This document shows, one piece after another, positions 9,508 to 17,131 of a stretch of DNA of 40,235 bases. The stretch is taken from contig NZ_CABVOU010000047.1 of assembly GCF_902500215.1 (NCBI RefSeq), positions 1 to 40,235 on the forward strand, read 5' to 3'. The position numbers and the translations under genes are program-made. Within the stretch, counting starts at the first letter, position 1; each line of letters begins with the position of its first letter. The stretch comes from Halomonas lysinitropha. GTDB lineage: Bacteria; Pseudomonadota; Gammaproteobacteria; Pseudomonadales; Halomonadaceae. The notes under the pieces are model-generated. The model made no database searches. It had not been told where the DNA came from and saw only the letters and a program-made list of their open reading frames with translations.

Positions 9508-10377
9508 ATGCAGACCAAGTACAAAGTCGGACTCCTGCGCGTCAACCTGCTGGTCGCGGCAGTGCTGCTGGTGTTCTTGGCCATCGCCACGACCCATCTG
9601 ACCGAAGCCATGCTGCTGTGGCTGGCAGCCACCTGGCTGGCCATTACCGCACTGCTGCTCGCCTTCAACCATCGCCGCCCCGCCACGGTGCCCTGGCAGC
9701 TGCTGCCCGGCCTGCTGCTGGCGGCCCTGCTGTGGGTGAACCCCGAGCGCCACATCACCTGGCTGTGGGCCTGGGCCGTGCTGTTGATGCTTCCCCAGCC
9801 CCGCTGGATCCTGCTGCTCGAGGCCTTGCTGGCGCTGGCCACCTGGTGGCCGCTGCGCGAATTCCTGGGGCTCGAGCAGTGGCTCCTGACCGGTCTGCTG
9901 CTGGCGGCCCTGATGCTGCTGGGGCTCTCCAGGGCCCTGGACCTGCGCGCACTACGCCAGCGCACCCTGCACCGGGCTCGCCTGGTTCCCGGCCTGTCCC
10001 TCTGGCCCGGCGACCGCCTGGCCCATGACCTCGCCCTCGAGCGAAGCCGGAGCCATCACGAGGGGGTGCATACCGAGCTGCTGCTGTTTCACACCTCCCG
10101 GCATCGCTGCTGGTCACTGGCTCAGCGACTCAGTCGTCTGACCCACCGCTTCGAACCCTGCTACCGCCTCGACCCGCAGACCCTGGCCGCGCTCCTCACC
10201 AGCCGCGACCAGCGTGAGGCCAGGGCGCGTCGTGAAATGCTGTGGCACCACCTCGGTGCCCGGTGCCCGGCCCGGGCAATCCCTCTGCCCGCCCTGGCAT
10301 CGTTGAAGGAGGAACGACAGGCCCTGGCGCGGCAAGCGACAGGCCTCCAGGTCGTCGGAGAACCGACCGGTGCCTGA
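9508..10377 (+). CDS. Membrane protein with degenerate GGDEF-like domain (first of a pair)
   Basis: Uncharacterised protein of 289 residues. The N-terminal half has about five hydrophobic segments rich in Leu, Ala and Trp, ending near residue 145. The rest resembles a diguanylate cyclase fold: LVPGLSLWPGDRLAHDLALE lies where DxLTGLxNRR...L..E is expected, then a hydrophobic strand (TELLLF), a helix, and YRLDPQTLAALL at the RxGGDEFxxLL position. The GGDEF motif is thus DPQTL (about 222-226), so no cyclase activity is expected. An in-frame TAA just upstream (9499-9501) fixes ATG 9508 as the earliest start; AAGGAG lies 16 bp before it, farther than usual. The next gene begins 8 bp before this stop. 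Function unknown. Confidence 0.75.
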   Translation: MQTKYKVGLLRVNLLVAAVLLVFLAIATTHLTEAMLLWLAATWLAITALLLAFNHRRPATVPWQLLPGLLLAALLWVNPERHITWLWAWAVLLMLPQPRWILLLEALLALATWWPLREFLGLEQWLLTGLLLAALMLLGLSRALDLRALRQRTLHRARLVPGLSLWPGDRLAHDLALERSRSHHEGVHTELLLFHTSRHRCWSLAQRLSRLTHRFEPCYRLDPQTLAALLTSRDQREARARREMLWHHLGARCPARAIPLPALASLKEERQALARQATGLQVVGEPTGA

Positions 10378-11305
10378 TCGTCGATACCGTTTCTTGCGTC
10401 TTTTCGCGGCCTGGTATGCCAGCGGCGCGCTGCTGCTGCTGGGCATGGCGTTCTGGCTCTACCTGATGGGCGAGTATGCGCGCATCCCCCTCCCCGCGAT
10501 CCTCTCCCTGTTGATGCTGGTGGCCACCCTGCTGAGCGTGACGCGTGAGGATCATTCGCGGCTGGCCGCCTACCTGGTGCTGATCTGCGGTTACCTGCTG
10601 ATCGCCGTCGAGCTGCCTCGACAGTCGGGGCTGCCGTCACTCTGGGTGGGATTGCCCCCGGTCCTGACCCTGCTGCTGCTGCCTCTGGGGCCGGCCATGC
10701 TGCTCAACCTGGCACTGACGCCCGTCTGGCTGGCACTGCTCAGCAACGGCGAGCTCGACCGTGACATGCTGCTGAGCTATCTGACCCTGGTGGTCGTGGC
10801 GGCCCTGGTGCCCTGGGAACAGGTTCGCCAGCATGCCTTGCTGAGGGCCACCGATCCGCTCGACCCCGAATGTGCGGCGTTGGACCATGAGACCCTGCAC
10901 GAGCGACTGGCCAGCGAGGCCGAACGCACCGCTCTGCTCGAGCAACCGCTGGCCGTCATTGTGATCTATCTCCCACAACTGGAAATGGCGGAGGAACAGT
11001 TCGGGCCCCGGGCGCGACAAGCCTTGCTGGACAGCCTCTGCCAGGCCGTCGTCAGCCAATGTCGCGACCATGACATCCTGGGGCGCGAGGGTCCGGCGGA
11101 TTTCTGGCTGATACTGCCGGACACCACCGAAAGCGGCGCGCTGTTGATGCAGCAGCGACTCGATCAGGCCCTGGAGCAAGCCAACCTGATCGAGACCGGC
11201 CAGCTGGAGGCGCGACTGCGTCTCTGCCGGCCCCGCCTGGGAGAGTCCTGGCAACGATTCGAGCAGCGGCTGCAGGTGGCCAGTCAGTCGCTGGCCGATG
11301 GCTGA
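10370..11305 (+). CDS. Membrane protein with degenerate GGDEF domain (second of a pair)
   Basis: Uncharacterised 311-residue protein. GTG start at 10370, with GGAG 9 bp upstream and an 8-bp overlap with the previous gene. The N-terminal ~150 residues hold about five or six membrane segments. The C-terminal half is GGDEF-like: ATDPLDPECAALDHETLHER, the strand LAVIVIYLPQLE in place of the usual LLxxDxDxFK, and REGPADFWLILPDTT at the RxGGDEFxxLLPxT position. GGDEF is replaced by GPADF (241-245), with the metal-binding Asp changed to Ala. Catalysis is unlikely; a sensory, dimerising or scaffold role is inferred. The paralogue-like arrangement suggests the two proteins act together. Confidence 0.8.
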   Translation: MPDRRYRFLRLFAAWYASGALLLLGMAFWLYLMGEYARIPLPAILSLLMLVATLLSVTREDHSRLAAYLVLICGYLLIAVELPRQSGLPSLWVGLPPVLTLLLLPLGPAMLLNLALTPVWLALLSNGELDRDMLLSYLTLVVVAALVPWEQVRQHALLRATDPLDPECAALDHETLHERLASEAERTALLEQPLAVIVIYLPQLEMAEEQFGPRARQALLDSLCQAVVSQCRDHDILGREGPADFWLILPDTTESGALLMQQRLDQALEQANLIETGQLEARLRLCRPRLGESWQRFEQRLQVASQSLADG

Positions 11306-11342
11306 TCCGCGAGTCCGACAATGAAGGGCAACGGAGCACTCC

Positions 11343-12746
11343 GTGAGCATCACCGACACCCTCACCCAGCTGGCGCCTTCTCCGGGCCTGCTGCTATTGA
11401 TCATCGCCGGCATTGCCCTGGTGGAATCCCTGGCGCTGGTCGGGCTGCTGGTCCCGGGCGTGGTGCTGATGACGGCCGCCACCTCCCTGGCCGGACACCA
11501 TGGCCAGGCTGTAGGCCCGGTGCTTGTCGCCGCCTTCATGGGGGCGGTGGCAGGCGACAGCCTGAGCTTCTTCCTCGGCTATACCCAGCGCGAGCGAGTG
11601 ACGGCCATGTGGCCGCTATCGCGGCATCCCGAGTGGCTGGCGCGCAGCGCCCGCTTCTTCCAACGCCATGGCTCGCTGTCGGTCTTCCTGGGACGCTTCG
11701 TTGGCCCGGTGAGACCGGTGGTGCCACTGGTTGCCGGGATGTTGAAGATGTCCCCCCGTACCTTCACCTGGGCCAACCTGGGCTCGGCACTGCTCTGGGC
11801 GCCCGCCTATGTCCTGCCGGGCTATCTGCTGGGGCGCACCTGGCAGCAGCTGCTGGACCTGCCCGAAGGCCTCAAGCCGTGGCTGGCCGCCCTGGGTGCA
11901 CTGGTGGTCATGCTCGCCCTGGCATTCTCCTGGTGCCGCCACCTGGTCACTCGCGATGGCGTCGCGTACCGCGGCCTCGCCTGGCTGTCGCGGCGAACGC
12001 CACTGGGCCGGCGCATCTGGCGACTCCTCGCCCCGGCACATGAGGAGGAACCGCCCCTGGCCTCCTGGCTGCTGCTGATTCTCTCGCTGGCGGCCTTCTC
12101 GGCCTGGACCCTGGTGGTGATCCATCACGCGGGGCCATTGGCCATGGACCTGCGTCTTGCGGGACTGCTGGACAACCTCGCGCTACCCGGCCTGGACGCC
12201 TTCGGAGAGGTGATGGCCAGGGCCAGTGACCTGCTGGGCGTCATCGCCCTGACCCTGCCCTGGGCGGCCTGGCTGCTGTGGCGCCGCCATCGGCCGGCCT
12301 TCTGGTACATCGCTGGCGGACTCCTCGGCATTGCACTGCTCAATACTCTGCTCAAGGCGGCCATCGGAAGGATACGGCCGGACACACCGGCCCATCTGGC
12401 CGACTCCTTCTCCTACCCCAGCGCCCACACCTCCACCGCCGTGGTGCTGTTTGGCCTGGCCGCGGCCTTCGCCAGCCGGGAACTGCCCCATGGCCGGCGC
12501 TTCATGGCCTACTGGGCGGCCATTGCCGTGATCCTGCCGATGGCCCTGTCGCGGCTGCTGATCGGCGTTCACTGGCTCAGCGACCTGATCGGCGGCGCAC
12601 TTCTCGGGCTGGTGGTCTGCGCCCTGGTGCAACTGGCCTGGCAGCGACAACCGCGCTCGCCCCTCGGCCCCTGCCCCTGGTACCTGCTGGGTGTCGCCTC
12701 GCTGGTGCTGGTTGCGGCACGGACCGCCTGGCTGCCGCCGGTCTAG
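11343..12746 (+). CDS. DedA-PAP2 fusion membrane protein
   Basis: A two-domain inner-membrane protein of 467 residues. Residues ~1-200 are a DedA/SNARE-associated domain (VESLALVGLLVPG, GDSLSFFLGY, GRFVGPVRPVVPLVAG), a family tied to undecaprenyl-phosphate or phospholipid flipping. Residues ~230-455 are a PAP2 phosphatase domain with KAAIGRIRP (KxxxxxxRP), PSAH (consensus PSGH) and SRLLIGVHWLSD (SRxxxxxHxxxD), so catalytic residues are present apart from Gly to Ala. A lipid-phosphate transport and dephosphorylation role is inferred. GTG start at 11343 with GGAG upstream. It lies 37 bp after the GGDEF-like pair and may be cotranscribed. Its stop shares CTAG with the opposing gene's stop. Confidence 0.88.
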   Translation: MSITDTLTQLAPSPGLLLLIIAGIALVESLALVGLLVPGVVLMTAATSLAGHHGQAVGPVLVAAFMGAVAGDSLSFFLGYTQRERVTAMWPLSRHPEWLARSARFFQRHGSLSVFLGRFVGPVRPVVPLVAGMLKMSPRTFTWANLGSALLWAPAYVLPGYLLGRTWQQLLDLPEGLKPWLAALGALVVMLALAFSWCRHLVTRDGVAYRGLAWLSRRTPLGRRIWRLLAPAHEEEPPLASWLLLILSLAAFSAWTLVVIHHAGPLAMDLRLAGLLDNLALPGLDAFGEVMARASDLLGVIALTLPWAAWLLWRRHRPAFWYIAGGLLGIALLNTLLKAAIGRIRPDTPAHLADSFSYPSAHTSTAVVLFGLAAAFASRELPHGRRFMAYWAAIAVILPMALSRLLIGVHWLSDLIGGALLGLVVCALVQLAWQRQPRSPLGPCPWYLLGVASLVLVAARTAWLPPV

Positions 12747-13366
12747 CCCAGCGCCAGCCAGAGCCCCACGCCGACCATCAGCGTCCCGGCGATGCGATTG
12801 AGCAGCCGCACGTTACCGCTCTCGCCGAGCAGGCGGCGCAGCGTGCGCCCCCCGGTGGCATAGAGCAGCAGGCACAAGAACTCGATGGAGAGGATCACCG
12901 CGATCAGCGCCACCAGCTGAATGGCCAACGGGCGAGAGGCATCCAGAAAAGGCGGCAACAGAGCCATGAAGAAGGCCCAGCCCTTGGGATTGGCCACCGC
13001 GGTCACCAGCCCCTGCAGGACCAACTGCCCGCGGGCGGCGGGCGGGCCCGCTTGCAGCTCCAGGGGGATGGCCATGCGTCCCCGGGAACGCCACATCATC
13101 ACGCCGAGGTAGCCGAGATAGGCGCCGCCCAGCCACTTGAACAGTGCGAAGAGTTCAGGCTGGCGAAGCATCAGGGCCGCCACGCCCGCCCCGGCGGCGA
13201 AGGCCACCAGACCCACGCCCACCAGCTCGCCAACCATCATCCACAGGGTGCGTTTCACGCCCTGGGTCATGCCCAGCACCATGGCCAGGGTCATGCACAT
13301 GCCGGGGGTAAGTGAGACCAGCAGGAAGGTCGGCACGAACACCGAGAGCAGCGAGAGGTTGATCAT
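12743..13366 (-). CDS. LysE/RhtB-family amino-acid exporter
   Basis: Inner-membrane exporter of 207 residues with about six hydrophobic segments, the family's usual length. The N-terminal [19 protein letters not shown] matches the LysE/RhtB pattern (…PGP or PGM…), followed by [19 protein letters not shown], the second conserved block with NPK. The substrate cannot be told from sequence; homoserine, threonine, leucine or lysine are family options. It is coupled to ubiX by ATGA at 13363-13366. Its TAG stop overlaps that of the converging DedA-PAP2 gene. Confidence 0.88.
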   Translation of the reverse strand: MINLSLLSVFVPTFLLVSLTPGMCMTLAMVLGMTQGVKRTLWMMVGELVGVGLVAFAAGAGVAALMLRQPELFALFKWLGGAYLGYLGVMMWRSRGRMAIPLELQAGPPAARGQLVLQGLVTAVANPKGWAFFMALLPPFLDASRPLAIQLVALIAVILSIEFLCLLLYATGGRTLRRLLGESGNVRLLNRIAGTLMVGVGLWLALG

Positions 13367-13980
13367 GTCTCGCCCCAGCGGGGCATCAGCCGATGCGCGA
13401 CGCCCAGCTGGTTGAGGATGCGCGCCACGATGAAGTCGACCAGGTCGTCCACCGCGGCCGGCTGGTGATAGAACCCCGGGGCAGCCGGCAGGATGACCGC
13501 GCCCATGCGGGTCAGGGCGAGCATGTGCTCGAGATGGATCGCCGAGAAGGGCGTCTCGCGAGGCACCAGGATCAGCTTGCGTCGCTCCTTGAGCGCCACG
13601 TCGGCGGCGCGCTCGATCAGGTTATTGCTGGCCCCGGTGGCCACCGCCGAGAGGGTGCCGGTGGAGCAAGGGCAGATCACCATGGCCGAAGGGGCCCCGG
13701 AGCCCGAGGCGACCGGCGCCATCCAGTCCTCGCGGCCAAAGCAGCGAATCTGGCCGGGTGCCGCCCCACTGCGCTCGCTGAGCGCCTCCGCCAGCCGGGC
13801 GGGATTGGCCGGCAATTCGCTGTCGGTCTCGGTGGCGATCACCAGATGTGCGGCCTTGGAGATCATCACCCAGACCTGGTGATCGGCCCCCACCAGTGCC
13901 TCGATCAGTCGCAGGCCGTATTGGGCCCCGGAGGCGCCGGTCAGGGCCACCGTGACCGGATCACGCAGTTCCGTCGGCAT
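13363..13980 (-). CDS. ubiX: Flavin prenyltransferase UbiX
   Basis: Makes prenylated FMN, the cofactor of UbiD-type decarboxylases in ubiquinone synthesis, from FMN and dimethylallyl monophosphate. The 205-residue protein shows [18 protein letters not shown] (FMN loop), [34 protein letters not shown] and [10 protein letters not shown], all diagnostic. It overlaps mpl by 20 bp upstream. No ubiD is present in this window. The mpl-ubiX pairing is common in gammaproteobacteria. Confidence 0.95.
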   Translation of the reverse strand: MPTELRDPVTVALTGASGAQYGLRLIEALVGADHQVWVMISKAAHLVIATETDSELPANPARLAEALSERSGAAPGQIRCFGREDWMAPVASGSGAPSAMVICPCSTGTLSAVATGASNNLIERAADVALKERRKLILVPRETPFSAIHLEHMLALTRMGAVILPAAPGFYHQPAAVDDLVDFIVARILNQLGVAHRLMPRWGET

Positions 13981-15364
13981 GGGCCACCTCCAGCGCGGCC
14001 AGCAGCTTCTCGTGGATGCCGCCGAAGCCGCCGTTGGACATCACCACGATTCGGTCCAGAGGCCGCGCCTCGGCGACCAGGGCATCCACCAGGGCATCGA
14101 GGTCGTCGAGCATCCGCGCCGGTACCGGGCTCGCCTCGAGCACCGGGGACAATGACCAATCCAGGCCTGGGGGCTGGAACCAGAAGGCCGCGTCGGCGGC
14201 GGCGACGCTTGCCGCCAGCCGGTCGCGCAGGGTCCCCAGCCGCATGGTATTGGAGCGCGGCTCGATCACCGCCAGCAATCGCCCGCGCGGGGTCGCCGCC
14301 CGCAGTCCCTCCAGGGTGGCGGCGATCGCCGTGGGATGGTGGGCAAAGTCGTCGATGACCTCGATACCCGCCACCTCACCGCGCAGCTCCTGACGACGCC
14401 GCGGCGTCGCGAAGCGCGACAGCGCCGCAGCGGCCCGCGGCAGGTCGACCCCGCAGGCACTCGCCGCCACCAGGGCGGCCAGGGCATTGCGAGCATTGTG
14501 GGCACCGGTCAGGGCCCAGTCGATGACGGCGTCCTCGTTCACCTCCACGTCGTCATCATGGCGTTCATGGATCACCCGGAAGCGCGAGGCGTCCTCACGC
14601 TCGAGCGCCAGTCGCCAGGGGCTTGTGGTCTGGGTGCCGAAGCGCTCTACCGGGGTCCAGCACCCCATCTCGAGCACCCGGTCCAGAGCCGGTTCGCCAT
14701 CGGCCACCACCAGGCGGCCCCGTCCGGGGACGGTTCGCACCAGATGGTGGAACTGCCGCTCGATGGCGCCCAGGTCGTCGAAGATATCGGCGTGATCGAA
14801 CTCCAGATTCCCCAGGATGGCAATATCGGGGCGGTAGTGGACGAACTTGGAGCGCTTGTCGAAGAAGGCCGTATCGTACTCGTCGGCCTCCACCACGAAG
14901 GGGGCGTCGTGGGCACCGAGCCGGGCCGAGATGCCAAAATTGCGCGGCACCCCGCCGATCAGGAAGCCCGGCGCGAGTCCAGCCGACTCCAGCAGCCAGG
15001 CCGTCATGCTGGCCACGGTGGTCTTGCCGTGGGTACCGGCCACGGCGATCACCCGCCGCCCTGGCAACACCTCCTCGGCCAGCCACTGGGGGCCGGACAC
15101 ATAGGGCAGCCCCTGGTTGAGGACCGCCTCGACCTCGGGATTGCCGCGGGACAGGGCATTACCGATCACCACCCGGTCCGGGTGCGGCGAGAGATGGTCC
15201 GCCGAGTACCCCTCGCACAGGACGATGCCCGCCTCCTCGAGCTGGGTACTCATGGGCGGATAGACGTTGGCATCCGAGCCGCTGACCGTATGGCCCAACT
15301 CGCGAGCGAGCAATGCCAGGCTGCCCATGAAGGTACCGCAGATACCGAGGATATGAAGGTGCAT
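13961..15364 (-). CDS. mpl: UDP-N-acetylmuramate:L-Ala-gamma-D-Glu-meso-DAP ligase
   Basis: Cytoplasmic Mur-family ligase that reattaches recycled murein tripeptide to UDP-MurNAc. The 467-residue protein begins [20 protein letters not shown], typical of Mpl. It has the ATP loop AGTHGKTT, the central-domain signature [21 protein letters not shown], and the C-terminal [10 protein letters not shown]. The FFDKRSKF segment separates Mpl from MurC. It is the first gene of a minus-strand group with ubiX and the LysE-type exporter, and is divergent from the phosphofructokinase across about 265 bp. Confidence 0.95.
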   Translation of the reverse strand: MHLHILGICGTFMGSLALLARELGHTVSGSDANVYPPMSTQLEEAGIVLCEGYSADHLSPHPDRVVIGNALSRGNPEVEAVLNQGLPYVSGPQWLAEEVLPGRRVIAVAGTHGKTTVASMTAWLLESAGLAPGFLIGGVPRNFGISARLGAHDAPFVVEADEYDTAFFDKRSKFVHYRPDIAILGNLEFDHADIFDDLGAIERQFHHLVRTVPGRGRLVVADGEPALDRVLEMGCWTPVERFGTQTTSPWRLALEREDASRFRVIHERHDDDVEVNEDAVIDWALTGAHNARNALAALVAASACGVDLPRAAAALSRFATPRRRQELRGEVAGIEVIDDFAHHPTAIAATLEGLRAATPRGRLLAVIEPRSNTMRLGTLRDRLAASVAAADAAFWFQPPGLDWSLSPVLEASPVPARMLDDLDALVDALVAEARPLDRIVVMSNGGFGGIHEKLLAALEVAHADGTA

Positions 15365-15629
15365 GGAAAGCTCCGCCTGCAGGAACGCCGAGCTGCCAGC
15401 CGCGGCGAGAAGTGAGGCGAGACTAGCATGGCCGCCTCGCCGCGCTCCAGCCGCTACCCCTGTGGACTAAGACCCGGCCATGCCGCCAAGCCCGTCAGGG
15501 GACACTTATCCCGCGATATCACCCTCCGCCAGGACCCGACGCCGAAGGGCCCGGATGCAGCCAATGCCACTTTCGGCTAGAATCATGGGCTTTCAAAACT
15601 CTCGACGCGATCAGGAACAGGTAAGCCCC

Positions 15630-16889
15630 ATGGCCCAGCATAATGCCTTCTACGCCCAGTCCGGCGGCGTCACCGCCGTGATCAACGCCAGCGCCTGCGG
15701 CGTGATCGAAGCCTGCCGCCGCTATCCAGACCGGATCGGCAAGGTCTACGCCGGCCACAACGGCATCATCGGTGCCCTTACCGAAGACCTGATCGACGTC
15801 AGTCAGGAGTCGGACGAGACCATTGCCGCCCTGCGCCACACGCCCGGGGGCGCCTTCGGCTCCTGCCGCTACAAGCTCAAGGACATCGAGGCACACCGCA
15901 CCCAGTACGAACGGCTGATCGAGGTCTTCAAGGCTCACGACATCCGTTACTTTTTCTATAACGGCGGTGGCGACAGCGCCGACACCTGCCTCAAGGTCTC
16001 GCAGCTCTCCGAGAAGCTCGGCTATCCGCTGACGGCCATCCACGTGCCCAAGACCGTGGACAACGATCTGCCGATCACCGACAACTCGCCGGGCTTCGGC
16101 AGCGTGGCCAAGTATATCGCCACCTCCACCCTGGAGGCGTCGCTGGATATCGCCTCGATGTGCGCCACCTCAACCAAGGTGTTCGTGCTCGAGGTGATGG
16201 GCCGCCACGCCGGCTGGATCGCTGCCGCCGGGGCACTCGCCGGACAGGGCGAGGGTGACCCACCCCACCTGGTGATCTTCCCCGAGGTACACTTCGACCG
16301 CGACAGAGTGATGGCCCGAGTAGAGGAGTCGGTCAAGCAATACGGCTATTGCGTGATCGTGGTCTCCGAAGGCGCGCGCTATGAGGACGGCACCTTCCTC
16401 GCTGACTCCGGCAACACCGATGCCTTCGGCCACCGCCAGCTGGGCGGCGTGGCGCCGACCCTGGCCGGCATGGTCAAGCAGGACCTGGGTTACAAGTATC
16501 ACTGGGCCGTGGCCGACTACCTGCAGCGCGCCGCCCGCCACCTGGCCTCGAAGACCGACGTCGAACAGGCCTACGCGGTGGGCGAAAAGGCCGTGGAACT
16601 GGCGATCGCCGGCAAGAACTCCATGATGCCGACCATCAAGCGCGTCAGCGAAACCCCCTACCAGTGGCGCATCGAGGCAGCCCCGCTGGCCGAGGTCGCC
16701 AACCGCGAGAAACTCATGCCGCGGGAGTTCATCCGCGAAGACGGCTTCGGCATCACCGAGACCTGCCGCCAGTATCTGTCGCCGCTGATCCAGGGCGAGG
16801 ACTTCCCGCCCTTCGAGAACGGCCTGCCCAAGGTCGCGCACCTCAAGCAGGTTCGAGTCGAGCGCAAGCTGCCGGCATTCACGATCTGA
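15630..16889 (+). CDS. pfp: Pyrophosphate-dependent 6-phosphofructokinase
   Basis: Reversible phosphorylation of fructose 6-phosphate using PPi, inferred from active-site residues. The protein has 419 residues from the ATG at 15630, preceded by CAGGAACAGGTAAG. The motifs are QSGGVTAVINAS, NGGGDSADT, VPKTVDNDLP (catalytic TVDND), MGRHAGW and FPEVHFD. In ATP enzymes (E. coli numbering) positions 104 and 124 are Gly; here they are Asp (GGGDS) and Lys (PKTVDND), the combination that marks PPi enzymes. A TAGAAT at 15578-15583 may be the -10 box, but no clear -35 is seen. The open frame extends to 15480 without supporting start signals. A 63-bp tandem repeat begins 1 bp after the stop. Confidence 0.9.
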   Translation: MAQHNAFYAQSGGVTAVINASACGVIEACRRYPDRIGKVYAGHNGIIGALTEDLIDVSQESDETIAALRHTPGGAFGSCRYKLKDIEAHRTQYERLIEVFKAHDIRYFFYNGGGDSADTCLKVSQLSEKLGYPLTAIHVPKTVDNDLPITDNSPGFGSVAKYIATSTLEASLDIASMCATSTKVFVLEVMGRHAGWIAAAGALAGQGEGDPPHLVIFPEVHFDRDRVMARVEESVKQYGYCVIVVSEGARYEDGTFLADSGNTDAFGHRQLGGVAPTLAGMVKQDLGYKYHWAVADYLQRAARHLASKTDVEQAYAVGEKAVELAIAGKNSMMPTIKRVSETPYQWRIEAAPLAEVANREKLMPREFIREDGFGITETCRQYLSPLIQGEDFPPFENGLPKVAHLKQVRVERKLPAFTI

Positions 16890-16890
16890 C

Positions 16891-16953
16891 AGCGCCGAGC
16901 GCCGAGCGCCGAGCGCCGAGCGCCGAGCGCCGAGCGCCGAGCGCCGAGCGCCG
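16891..16953. repeat. 7-bp tandem repeat, AGCGCCG x9
   Basis: Nine perfect contiguous copies of AGCGCCG start one base after the phosphofructokinase TGA. The array is followed at once by a REP-like palindrome cluster. As a 7-mer array it would not keep a single reading frame if copy number changed; being outside the gene it could expand without harming the product. There are no spacers, so it is not a CRISPR. Confidence 0.95.
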
Positions 16954-16978
16954 AGCAGCATGATAGCACTGGCAGTAA

Positions 16979-17105
16979 TGTGGGAGCTGTGCTTGCACGG
17001 CGATTTTCGCCCTCCGCTTTTCGCGGTGCGAGCACCGCTCCCACAACACCTCGTGCCCTCCGCTTTTCGCGTAAAAGTCGAGGCGTCGAACCGATAGCTC
17101 CCACA
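16979..17105. repeat. REP-like palindromic repeat cluster
   Basis: TGTGGGAGC at 16979-16987 is answered by the inverted GCTCCCACA at 17037-17045 and again at 17097-17105. CCCTCCGCTTTTCGCG occurs twice in the same orientation (17010-17025 and 17056-17071). Inner arms TGCTTGCAC and GTGCGAGCA extend the first palindrome. The TGTGGGAGC-type tip closely resembles the REP elements of Pseudomonas, which are mobilised by RAYT transposases. The cluster lies between two converging genes, a typical REP position. No RAYT gene is present in the window. Confidence 0.75.
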
Positions 17106-17131
17106 ACATTGGGCCAGGGCTGCTTGGCGCT

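Noticed and set aside
15480..15629. N-terminal extension of the phosphofructokinase
   Set aside because: The family N-terminus matches the ATG at 15630, and the upstream part contains the likely promoter.
16891..16953. CRISPR-like array
   Set aside because: Contiguous 7-bp units without spacers; no cas genes.
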